Notes under the pieces: model-generated | Told to the model about the DNA's origin: nothing | What the model saw: only the letters and a program-made list of their open reading frames with translations | Databases searched by the model: none | Source: Methanocellaceae archaeon UBA148 | GTDB lineage: Archaea; Halobacteriota; UBA148 | DNA length: 12,381 bases | Direction: 5' to 3' | Assembly (NCBI GenBank): GCA_002495885.1 | Contig: DAHG01000068.1 | Span: 1 to 12,381 of the forward strand | Shown: in pieces, positions 1 to 5,866 of the stretch | Layout: each line of letters starts with the position of its first letter | Position numbering within the stretch: the stretch's first letter is position 1 | Made by a program: the position numbers and the translations under genes

Positions 1-14
1 GGCTCTCTTGGGGA
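1..14. repeat. Terminal direct repeat, left copy (circular junction)
   Basis: The first 14 bases are identical to the last 14 bases of the window (12368-12381). An exact terminal match of this kind is what a circular molecule gives when it is written out slightly past its starting point. It lies inside a reading frame that continues in frame across the joint, which supports circularity over a coincidental repeat. Confidence 0.85.
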
Positions 15-276
15 CGGCAGCTATGTTTTTCTCTGTGATGGGCGGCGCTTGATGTTGATTTTCAGTTTCAGGGGCCAAAAGGCATGTAGTGGACCCATTC
101 ATGATTCTACAAATGTGAGCCTGCAGGATGGTAGCACACATTGGGCTTCTATAACCTTGTTCAGTGAGCTTCTGAGCAGCACCACTTTGACCAAAACTTT
201 TGACATAAGAGTTAACGAGTTCTTGAGTATCTTCCAGAGTCATTTTTTGCATAGATTTGAAATAAACGCTTAGCAT
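1..276 (-). CDS. Recombinase-like HTH protein, N-terminal part (gene spans the circular junction)
   Basis: This minus-strand frame starts at an ATG at 276-274, runs off position 1 and continues from 12367 to a TGA at 12352-12350, giving about 97 aa; a start at 243 would give 86 aa. A CTTATAG element (309-303) about 26 nt upstream favours the 276 start as a leaderless one. The middle of the protein contains SGAAQKLTEQGYRSP, followed by a helix ending HICRIM. This resembles the helix-turn-helix of the large serine recombinase 'Recombinase' domain (pattern G-x-S/T, I/L-A, L, G-Y/x-P), but there is no catalytic serine domain. I infer a small DNA-binding protein. A likely paralogue lies at 5266-5547. 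The gene is divergent from the AT-hook gene and sits just upstream of the 12007-12345 gene. The family call is by pattern only. Confidence 0.6.
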   Translation of the reverse strand, partial: MLSVYFKSMQKMTLEDTQELVNSYVKSFGQSGAAQKLTEQGYRSPMCATILQAHICRIMNGSTTCLLAPETENQHQAPPITEKNIAAVPKRA

Positions 277-301
277 AAATGCTTTTTCTGCCCATAGCAA
301 C

Positions 302-319
302 GCTATAAGCTGCTATAGC
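302..319. promoter_or_regulatory. Promoter/operator of the junction-spanning HTH gene
   Basis: GCTATA and TATAGC form a perfect inverted repeat around a 6-nt centre. The minus-strand TATA-like CTTATAG (309-303) is embedded in it, about 26 nt upstream of the ATG at 276. A repressor bound here would block the basal promoter. The assignment rests on spacing and symmetry. Confidence 0.4.
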
Positions 320-381
320 TTGTTTGTATTTTCTGGAAAATTTTTCAAAAAATTTGGAACCCTTTCCCAAAATTCATAGGA

Positions 382-405
382 AAATATTTATGGAAAGACT
401 TTCCA
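382..405 (+). promoter_or_regulatory. Archaeal promoter with operator-like palindrome for the AT-hook gene
   Basis: The TATA element AAATATTTA (382-390) is centred about 30 nt before the ATG at 416, so the transcript would start at or a few bases before the start codon. Directly behind it is a perfect inverted repeat, TGGAAAG-a-CTTTCCA (391-405), between the TATA element and the start site. That is a typical place for a repressor site. Confidence 0.55.
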
Positions 406-415
406 ATAATGGCAT

Positions 416-811
416 ATGGACGAGCAACCAAAGCGCCTGCGAGGACGGCCACGAAAATATAATCGAGGTTTGATTTTCGAAGTTAAAAAAGACGGTAAGA
501 TTATTACGGACCGAGGAGCACAGGACAAGCTCAACTATAGTTTAGCTTTGGTTAAAATCAACAATCATTGTACCGTTGAAACGCAAAGATATTTTCTTGG
601 TGGGATCACCGGAGAGGAAAGACACGCTGGTGCCCTACCGAAGCGCAAGATGAAAAGATTCTTGATGCAAGAGCTTGGACGACATCCAGACGATGAAATC
701 GTGGAAATAGCCGAAGCGATAGCAGGCAATAGAAGTTTGGATGGTTGGACACAGAAAGAAATAGTTGATCTTCTCAAAGATATGAGACTTGGGCGCGGCC
801 AAAGAGATTGA
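416..811 (+). CDS. Small basic protein with an N-terminal AT-hook, unknown function
   Basis: The protein is 131 aa. Residues 6-15 read KRLRGRPRKY and contain the AT-hook core RGRPRK, a motif known to insert into the minor groove of A/T-rich DNA. The rest has a short beta-rich stretch (about 18-65) and two predicted helices near the C-terminus (about 80-125, ending in KEIVDLLKDM). I do not recognise the remaining fold. The start is the first ATG, and a TATA element about 30 nt upstream makes a near-leaderless start likely. The gene is alone on the plus strand and divergent from the junction-spanning HTH gene, with about 140 bp of very A/T-rich DNA between them. A role in DNA bending or local regulation is inferred from the AT-hook only. 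Confidence 0.75.
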   Translation: MDEQPKRLRGRPRKYNRGLIFEVKKDGKIITDRGAQDKLNYSLALVKINNHCTVETQRYFLGGITGEERHAGALPKRKMKRFLMQELGRHPDDEIVEIAEAIAGNRSLDGWTQKEIVDLLKDMRLGRGQRD

Positions 812-1269
812 AAGAGCAGCCTCTCCAAGAAGATATGCCCATTTTTATAAATATCATCAGAATACTTAAAGATATATGATAAAAATATAGAGCTTATAAT
901 ATGAGTATTTATATAGTATTGTCTATTTTCTGAGGATATCAATCGGATTTTTGCGCTCCTCGGGACTCCCTCCTCCGTCAGGGTGCCCTGTTTGCAAAAA
1001 ACCCCTCCCGGTGCTGGTATTTCGATTCGTGTCGTCTGCTGGCATCGATCATACCGGCTGGCGATCTATTTTGCCGCCCTGGTCGCTACGTATAACATGT
1101 AATTTCCAGAGGTCACAGATGAGAGGGGTTATAAAGGCCAATATTTTTATAAATATGTTCTTGCCTCGCTCATCATAGGTATGCGCTCCGGGAAATGGGG
1201 TTATCGGAATCGATAGCAGGAACCGGAGGTGATCGCTATCAAGGAGTCGATCAAGTGCGGTTGTATGCG

Positions 1270-1288
1270 ATTCCATATACTATGGAAT
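1270..1288. repeat. Inverted repeat, 8-bp arms, 3-bp spacer
   Basis: ATTCCATA (1270-1277) and TATGGAAT (1281-1288) are perfect inverted arms separated by TAC. The size suits a dimeric DNA-binding protein. No gene start lies close by, so its role is unknown. Confidence 0.5.
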
Positions 1289-1764
1289 GGGTTGTTTGCC
1301 ACAAGAGCTTTTGAGAGGTGTTGAGCGCTGGATGCGAAGTTCTATATTTTGCTACGTGCAACTTGCAAGGTTCGGGGGCCGAATGCGATCAGATAGAAAA
1401 ATGTGGCTGCTGATGTTGAATGGGGCCCTGGGATGGAGATGGATGGAGATGTTATGCAGTTTGGACAGAGGGTGAGCCGTGCATAAATCATTGTTTTAAT
1501 TGATCTATTCTTATTAATTTATTTTTAACTACCCGCCCGATAAAAATAGTTTCAGGCAACTTATACCCGACTTACTACCAACTTTCATGATTTGATGCCT
1601 ACTGATAGCGTTTTCCTTTTATGGAATGATGAATGATACGCCTTTGCTGATAGTGTTTTGCTCTTAAGCAGCATTGCATCTTTGCAGGCCACAAGGGGGG
1701 TAATTTATTTCTTTATCTATGATGTCCTAAAACTCCTATTTATTAGCCTTTTAGATGGATTTAG

Positions 1765-1778
1765 CCACATATATGTGG
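1765..1778. repeat. 14-bp perfect palindrome near the origin
   Basis: CCACATATATGTGG reads the same on both strands. It lies about 20 bp outside the left inverted arm of the probable origin and could be an accessory protein site or part of the origin. The evidence is symmetry and position only. Confidence 0.45.
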
Positions 1779-1797
1779 TAATTTGGCAAAAACGCTT

Positions 1798-1842
1798 TTA
1801 GTACGTGATATTTTGGGAAAAGGACTCTTAGTACGTGATATT
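1798..1842 (+). repeat. Origin inverted repeat, left arm
   Basis: This 45-bp arm is an exact reverse complement of 2064-2108. It carries two TACGTGA cores 30 bp apart. One mismatch outwards, the match extends to 1795. Confidence 0.9.
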
Positions 1843-2063
1843 ATTTTTAGCTTCGAACTTTTTAGGCCCTGCTAATAGTGATACGTGAAAAACGTGAAAA
1901 TCCTCAAACCTTCTTTTATACCTCTTATTTCTCCTTCCATTCTCTCTCTTCCTTTTCTTTCTATACTCTAAAATCATCAAAAAGGTCTTCCACGTTTTTC
2001 ACGTATTTCGCGTATCAACAACAACCACCCCCTTTTTTGTGGCTTTTTACACACCCCTTCGAA

Positions 2064-2108
2064 AATATCACGTACTAAGAGTCCTTTTCCCAAAATATCA
2101 CGTACTAA
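2064..2108 (-). repeat. Origin inverted repeat, right arm
   Basis: This 45-bp arm is an exact reverse complement of 1798-1842. It overlaps the TAG stop codon of the replicase gene (2107-2105), so the last codons of rep are part of the repeat. Further degenerate CGTTCTAAGA-like copies follow just inside rep (2121-2140). Confidence 0.9.
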
Positions 2109-4552
2109 GAGTTGTTTTCTCGTTCTAAGACGTATTTAGAGTCTTTTTCGTTAGCTTGTATAATCGACTCCCACATAGCAAGAATCTCAGTCCAATTGGT
2201 CTTAACCGCTATGCCTCGAAGGATATATGGGCTGCTTTTACTCAAATCTTCCCTGTCCACAAGGGGTGCACACTTGTAGTTGGGGATGCGAATATTTGGA
2301 TTAAATCCGATCGTTTTTAGCCCTTTGTTCACCTTCTGCAAAGTCGGAGCTGGGATCTTCCGAGCCCGGCAATATCTGGTGTAGAGCCAAACAAAATCTG
2401 CCTTCCTCATTATTTGAGAGCTATCTTCCCGGCTGCATATCATTTGCATGAACTCTTCCAAATCACCTACAGGAGCCGCCATAGCATCATAACGAACTTG
2501 GTTCTCCTCATCTGTCATCTTCAGACTGTAACACTGTTGACTCTCCAGACGTGCTAGCCCTTCAAGGCACCAGTTAAGTATCCCTGAAAGCTTCTGGGGG
2601 TCCCCTGTAAGTTCCCCTAATAGCTCAGGATCAGCCAAAAATTCACCCTCTTGCAATCCGTCCTTGCCTATCTTATTCCTCAACAAAAACTTATGAGGTG
2701 TATGGATGAGCAAGAATCGGCTATAGTAGCCTTCGTCGTCTTTATCTACAGCAGGGGGCAACAGATTGCAATTATACCAATTCTTAGCATATAGATAAAC
2801 CTCGATCGGGTCTCCATATTTCTTTTCAATGGTAATGGAAGATCCGCCGGTTTGAGCTTTGAAGCTGCCAACATTTCTCAAAGCTTCCTTATTTAAATCG
2901 TCTCCAAAGTTGAAAAGCTTCCGCCACATGGCATAGGGTCTGTAGGTCTTTGCCATATCTTGCAAGGGTACCGCAGATACATTGTCTTCCCCGGCAACTG
3001 CCTTTATCACCTCCATGAGAGTGGTTTTACCGGAGTCATTACCCCCTACAAGTACGACAGCTTTCTTAAACTTAGCAACTCTATGAAAGCCGCTACCTAC
3101 ATGCTCCTGCAATGACGACCGCTCTTCTGCCTCGGGGATGATATCCGACACCATTTTTAGAAACTCAGGCGGCACCGGAGCGGTAGGATCAAACACCGCA
3201 CCAATCTTGTGGGCAACAACCACGTCCTTTAGGGTGTTTATGTCCACTACATTACAGGCTAGAGAGCTGAAGACCTTGCCCGAGGCGTCCATTAAGAGAT
3301 CAGGCCGCCGTTCAAAATCGTCTATGCTGATAAGGTTCTCACGCTTGAGCTTACCGATAACCTCAACAACCATGGCATTTGTTGTTTGATCCCTTCCAGC
3401 TATTTTTTGCACAAGGGCTCCTATCTCACTATCTTCAAAGTCTCTCCATCCGCCGCCGGGCTCCAACACAAGGATAGTACTGTTCTCCCTTATCGTTCGC
3501 AGGGTATACTTCTCCAGCATAGCCGTTGCAACGATAGCGGCTAAGGTCTTCTTCCCTTTCTTCCTACCCTTGCCCATGGGAGCATAGGCCTCTTTGACAA
3601 ATTCAAGAGCTGCCTGAATTGTGCGCTGTCGGTAATCGGCTCTCTTAACCCATTTCTCGCGTTGTCCTAGGGCGGAATTACTGAAAAGTCTTTCAAGCTG
3701 GAGGGGGTCCTTGCTGTAGAACGCCAATTTGTTCATCAGAGCCATATCTGCTGAGCTGTCATCATCTCCATAATCCGAGGCATCCCCGGTCATGTACAGA
3801 TTCCGGAACTTTTCCCCGGCGGGCCCCTTCTCATTGCATGCCAGGGAAATTATCTCTTCATCCGATAGACAACTCGCGGTGGCGGCCACAGAAGTTGATG
3901 AAGGGGTAAGGGGAGACGATGCGGCCTTGCGGTCTGGAAAAGTCTCGCGATAGAATTCTCTGAGCACTTCCTCCCTGAAGTTTACCGACAACTTCTTACC
4001 ATCCAGCACATTGCCGGTGACTGTAAAAAATCTAGAATGATCGTAAATCTCAATATTCTTCTTTGAATCTTTACATCTCTCACCATTCTTCTCTCCAAAA
4101 ACAATGATATGAATGCCTTTTTTGGAGGGTGAGATCTCAGTGTATGAGGCAAACCTATCCGCTACCTGTCGGGCCCTTTGCCAATCTTCGGAGGTCTCCA
4201 GATGATCTATATCCACCCCAGCAAAAGTGTGACCTGTCTCTTCATCATATCCGAGCACGAACCCGATACCATCAAAGCCGCCCTTGTTAAGTCGAACTAC
4301 TGTTTCATCAAAAGAAGACCATGTAGACGCATCTGTGGTATCCGCCTTCTGATCATTCTTCACGTTGTAAGGAACCTTGCCGAACTGAGGGTTGCCGCCT
4401 TTATCGACTTTGGGCTTACCTGCCTTGTAGAAGATAGGATCAGACTTCCACAAAACCCACCTTCTTGTGGCCTTCAACTCATTGGGGACCGCCTCCAGGT
4501 TCGGCCCCTCCGGGAAGGAAAGGTTTTTATTGAAAGGCAGCGCTTCAATCAT
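2105..4552 (-). CDS. Replication initiator: PrimPol-type primase/polymerase fused to an SF3 helicase
   Basis: The protein is 815 aa from the ATG at 4552. The N-terminal domain (about 15-205) is an archaeo-eukaryotic primase (PrimPol) of the kind in phage NrS-1 polymerase: WVLWK near 32-36, the metal-binding pair D114-x-D116 (GVDIDH), GIH at 146-148, then SRFFTVTGN (173-181) for nucleotide binding. A linker and helical region leads to a D5-like segment and an SF3 AAA+ helicase with Walker A GGNDSGKT (503-510), Walker B-like FNFGDD (548-552), sensor N596 and arginine R612. Such proteins prime DNA, may extend it, and unwind the origin. The start is preceded by AGGAG eight bases upstream and overlaps the end of the RHH gene by 8 bp (ATGATTGA), implying translational coupling. 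In-frame starts at 4597 and 4642 would add a Pro-rich stretch and are less likely. Confidence 0.93.
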   Translation of the reverse strand: MIEALPFNKNLSFPEGPNLEAVPNELKATRRWVLWKSDPIFYKAGKPKVDKGGNPQFGKVPYNVKNDQKADTTDASTWSSFDETVVRLNKGGFDGIGFVLGYDEETGHTFAGVDIDHLETSEDWQRARQVADRFASYTEISPSKKGIHIIVFGEKNGERCKDSKKNIEIYDHSRFFTVTGNVLDGKKLSVNFREEVLREFYRETFPDRKAASSPLTPSSTSVAATASCLSDEEIISLACNEKGPAGEKFRNLYMTGDASDYGDDDSSADMALMNKLAFYSKDPLQLERLFSNSALGQREKWVKRADYRQRTIQAALEFVKEAYAPMGKGRKKGKKTLAAIVATAMLEKYTLRTIRENSTILVLEPGGGWRDFEDSEIGALVQKIAGRDQTTNAMVVEVIGKLKRENLISIDDFERRPDLLMDASGKVFSSLACNVVDINTLKDVVVAHKIGAVFDPTAPVPPEFLKMVSDIIPEAEERSSLQEHVGSGFHRVAKFKKAVVLVGGNDSGKTTLMEVIKAVAGEDNVSAVPLQDMAKTYRPYAMWRKLFNFGDDLNKEALRNVGSFKAQTGGSSITIEKKYGDPIEVYLYAKNWYNCNLLPPAVDKDDEGYYSRFLLIHTPHKFLLRNKIGKDGLQEGEFLADPELLGELTGDPQKLSGILNWCLEGLARLESQQCYSLKMTDEENQVRYDAMAAPVGDLEEFMQMICSREDSSQIMRKADFVWLYTRYCRARKIPAPTLQKVNKGLKTIGFNPNIRIPNYKCAPLVDREDLSKSSPYILRGIAVKTNWTEILAMWESIIQANEKDSKYVLERENNS

Positions 4553-4856
4553 TATCGGCACTCCTAAAGGAGGTGTCAGAGATGGGGGTGGGCTCATTTT
4601 CATCTCCAATGATTTTGTAGGTACGCCCCCGTCTCTTCGCACTTATCTTTTGCCCACACTCTCGTGTTTTGCGACGGTCCCCAGGCTGAGCAAAAACTAA
4701 ACGGCCTTCACGATATTGATCCAATCCAGCAACTGTCAGTTGTCTGACTACTTCAGCACGGGAAAGTCTTGTCTCATCGACAATGCAATCAATCTCATCA
4801 AGCAAAATTTCTCCCGGTCTGCATGTAATTTGTGGTAACCGACTCATATATTTCAT
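4545..4856 (-). CDS. Ribbon-helix-helix (CopG-like) repressor of the replication operon
   Basis: The protein is 103 aa. Residues 8-50 fit a ribbon-helix-helix fold: a short strand (LPQITCRPGEILL), then helices around EIDCIVDETRLS and RAEVVRQLTVAGLDQYRE. The following 30 residues are basic (RRKTRECGQKISAKRRGR) and may add DNA contacts. The start could be ATG 4856 or ATG 4847; the GGAG at 4860-4857 is better spaced for 4847. The gene ends inside the start of the replicase gene with an 8-bp overlap. A small RHH protein cotranscribed with rep is the arrangement of CopG-type copy-number control, so I infer autorepression of this operon. A 7-bp inverted repeat (4926-4943) upstream of the TATA element is a candidate operator. 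Confidence 0.82.
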   Translation of the reverse strand: MKYMSRLPQITCRPGEILLDEIDCIVDETRLSRAEVVRQLTVAGLDQYREGRLVFAQPGDRRKTRECGQKISAKRRGRTYKIIGDENEPTPISDTSFRSADND

Positions 4857-4884
4857 CTCCGATTTAAGTGTAGAATGTCCTAGG

Positions 4885-4943
4885 TATATATATTTTTTCT
4901 ATAAAATTTTTCTCTAAGTATAAATACTATAGTACCCTATAGT
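4885..4943 (-). promoter_or_regulatory. Promoter and candidate operator of the RHH-rep operon
   Basis: An ATATATATA element (4893-4885) lies about 26 nt upstream of a predicted start near 4863, leaving a short leader that includes GGAG (4860-4857). Further upstream, ACTATAG-tacc-CTATAGT (4926-4943) is a perfect 7-bp inverted repeat with a 4-nt spacer, suitable for a dimeric regulator. Confidence 0.5.
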
Positions 4944-4980
4944 GATGATTTAAGAGAAAATGCAGGATGCATTCAACCAA

Positions 4981-4991
4981 AAATTATTTTA
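4981..4991 (+). promoter_or_regulatory. Possible TATA element for the 58-aa ORF
   Basis: AAATTATTTTA is centred about 32 nt before the ATG at 5018. The same 11 bases occur upstream of the gene at 10878 (10843-10853), again about 30 nt before the start. Confidence 0.4.
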
Positions 4992-5017
4992 GTCATCAAA
5001 TCTATTTTCTCAATTGA

Positions 5018-5194
5018 ATGCCAGAGTTTGCGCGAAGTGTTCTATCAATCAAAAAAATCGGCCCAATTTGCCCACTTCTCAATGAGGGCCAACAGCTACC
5101 AGCAGGCCTTAGCGACGAGCAGCGCCTCTGCCTGACTCAAGGCCGCCTGGCAAAAGATTTTGCAATGGGAATCAAGCTCGTTAAAGCTCCCTAA
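5018..5194 (+). CDS. Possible small protein (58 aa), unknown
   Basis: An ATG frame of 58 codons begins MPEFARSVLSIKKIGPICPL and ends GIKLVKAP. Its composition is protein-like (mixed charged and hydrophobic residues, varied codons), and a TATA-like element lies at a suitable distance. It is in the otherwise empty gap between the rep operon promoter and the HTH gene at 5266. A competing reading exists: the +1-shifted frame is also open over most of this stretch and continues to 5324, interrupted once by TGA at 5133-5135. This could therefore be a decayed gene instead. I do not recognise any domain. Confidence 0.4.
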   Translation: MPEFARSVLSIKKIGPICPLLNEGQQLPAGLSDEQRLCLTQGRLAKDFAMGIKLVKAP

Positions 5195-5210
5195 CCCTGA
5201 GGTAATTCAT

Positions 5211-5324
5211 TTGGAAAAATCAAAAGAAGAAATTTTCGTTATTCTCCTGCCAGATCAAGAAGAATTCAATATTTTGGATAGAGATAAGAAATCTTTTGCT
5301 CAGCTAGTTGGTATTTCGCCTTGA
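5211..5324 (+). CDS. Possible tiny protein (37 aa) with TTG start
   Basis: A TTG at 5211 follows GAGGT (5199-5203) by seven bases, a good ribosome-binding spacing, and opens a 37-codon frame rich in charged residues (EKSKEEIFVILLPDQEEF). It would be the second gene of a small operon with 5018-5194. Its last 59 bases overlap the 3' end of the convergent gene at 5266-5547. It could equally be the tail of a broken longer frame. Low confidence. Confidence 0.25.
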   Translation: MEKSKEEIFVILLPDQEEFNILDRDKKSFAQLVGISP

Positions 5325-5547
5325 ACTGACCGCGTGGAGGAATCTCTCCCCGCTTCCTCAACTCTGCAATAAGATTCAATACGTGGTGAGTTTGCCATCT
5401 AACAGTTCTACAAGGTTTTTTGTACCCCAGTCTGTCAAGTTCGCTGGCTATTTTCCTGGCAGTTAAACCTTGCAACTTCAATCTCTTAACATCCAAAAGT
5501 ATATTTTCAAGATCATTATGACCCAGGATCGACATTTCCAGCACCAT
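5266..5547 (-). CDS. Small recombinase-like helix-turn-helix protein
   Basis: The protein is about 93 aa from the ATG at 5547 (begins MVLEMSILGHNDLENILL). Residues about 22-60 read LQGLTARKIASELDRLGYKK followed by P and a second helix (WQTHHVLNLIAEL). This matches the general pattern of the HTH in the serine-recombinase 'Recombinase' domain, but no resolvase catalytic part is encoded nearby. The C-terminus is basic and aromatic (KISYLYPKY). The start was chosen because TTTATATATTTT (5576-5565) lies about 25 nt upstream, making the transcript leaderless; an upstream ATG at 5619 has no such signal. It appears to be a paralogue of the junction-spanning gene, sharing G-Y-x-x-P after an L-rich helix. 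I infer a plasmid regulator. Confidence 0.62.
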   Translation of the reverse strand: MVLEMSILGHNDLENILLDVKRLKLQGLTARKIASELDRLGYKKPCRTVRWQTHHVLNLIAELRKRGEIPPRGQFKAKYQLAEQKISYLYPKY

Positions 5548-5564
5548 TTGAGGATATTGAGCGC

Positions 5565-5576
5565 AAAATATATAAA
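5565..5576 (-). promoter_or_regulatory. TATA element of the 5266-5547 HTH gene
   Basis: TTTATATATTTT on the minus strand is centred about 25 nt upstream of the ATG at 5547. This spacing decides between the candidate starts of that gene. Confidence 0.5.
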
Positions 5577-5830
5577 TTATAACGCTGTACATTGTTTGAA
5601 GATTTTCTGAGATCTTCAAAGTTATCTACTTTGGAGGGCGCGGGGACAAGACGCCCTTCCTCTCCAAACAAAAACCGGGGACGTTTTTGAGATTTCCGTC
5701 CCGACACCTCTGTTCTCTTTTTTAAGATTCGCTTTGCAAAATAGATTGCGCCCTATCCCTCCTTTGCCCTTATGTATTGATAATATATGAATAGTAGTAT
5801 ATCTATATATTTTTATTTGTGGCCAAAACC

Positions 5831-5865
5831 TATATATAGCTTATAATAGCTACAGTAGTAGCTAT
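5831..5865 (+). promoter_or_regulatory. Promoter and overlapping operator of the first NYN gene
   Basis: TATATATA (5831-5838) predicts transcription from about 5861. A perfect inverted repeat, ATAGCTAC-agta-GTAGCTAT (5846-5853 and 5858-5865), covers exactly that start site and ends one base before the ATG at 5867. A bound dimer would block initiation. Confidence 0.55.
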
Positions 5866-5866
5866 A

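Larger units (their letters stand above)
812..1797. other. Gene-poor region upstream of the origin
   Basis: I see no reading frame here that I would call a gene. About 950-1480 is richer in G+C than its flanks and holds only short frames without a ribosome-binding site, recognisable domain or convincing composition, so it may be a decayed gene. Visible elements are a 13-bp direct repeat TTTTTATAAATAT (842-854 and 1144-1156), a perfect ATTCCATA-tac-TATGGAAT inverted repeat (1270-1288), an imperfect direct repeat CTGATAG(C/T)GTTTT(C/G)CT (1602-1617 and 1647-1662) and the 14-bp palindrome CCACATATATGTGG (1765-1778). Confidence 0.6.
1798..2108. other. Probable replication origin: nested inverted repeats around a pyrimidine tract
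   Basis: Perfect 45-bp inverted arms (1798-1842 and 2064-2108) enclose 221 bp. Each arm contains two copies of TTAGTACGTGATATT spaced 30 bp apart. Inside is a second perfect 16-bp inverted pair, ATACGTGAAAAACGTG (1881-1896) and its complement (1991-2006). The shared core TACGTGA therefore occurs three times on the plus strand (1802, 1832, 1882) and three times on the minus strand (starting at 1999, 2068, 2098). Between them lies a strongly strand-biased C/T tract, including an unbroken 23-nt pyrimidine run (1940-1962), which could serve as a melting or primase start region. The right arm overlaps the stop codon of the replicase gene. Iterons, symmetry, strand bias and adjacency to rep together point to an origin; a bidirectional transcription terminator is the main alternative. 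Confidence 0.75.

Noticed and set aside
951..1276. Overlapping short frames on both strands (plus 951-1178, minus 1049-1276), one with a C-x-x-C pair
   Set aside because: Non-ATG or unsupported starts, no ribosome-binding site or TATA element at the right distance, and no recognisable domain. At best remnants of a decayed gene.
1287..1475. Plus-strand 62-codon frame
   Set aside because: Unusual Trp/Met-rich composition caused by repeated GATGGA words and no promoter signal. Not convincing as a protein.
1878..2078. Plus-strand 66-codon frame across the origin
   Set aside because: Its Phe/Ser-rich translation is simply the pyrimidine tract read as codons. It lies inside the nested inverted repeats and has no start signals.
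1795..2111. Origin repeats as a CRISPR array
   Set aside because: Only two direct copies per arm, inverted between the arms, no series of spacers and no cas genes.
4553..4642. 30-residue N-terminal extension of the replicase
   Set aside because: It lies fully inside the RHH gene and has a low-complexity Pro-rich end. The start at 4552 has a well-spaced AGGAG and the coupled overlap.
5133..5135. In-frame TGA as a selenocysteine codon
   Set aside because: I see no selenocysteine insertion structure, selenoprotein homology or conserved context; decay or a shadow frame is simpler.
5516..5707. Minus-strand 63-codon frame with GTG start upstream of the HTH gene
   Set aside because: The N-terminal half looks somewhat protein-like, but the frame overlaps the TATA element and start of the 5266-5547 gene in another frame and has no ATG. 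Possible leader frame at most.
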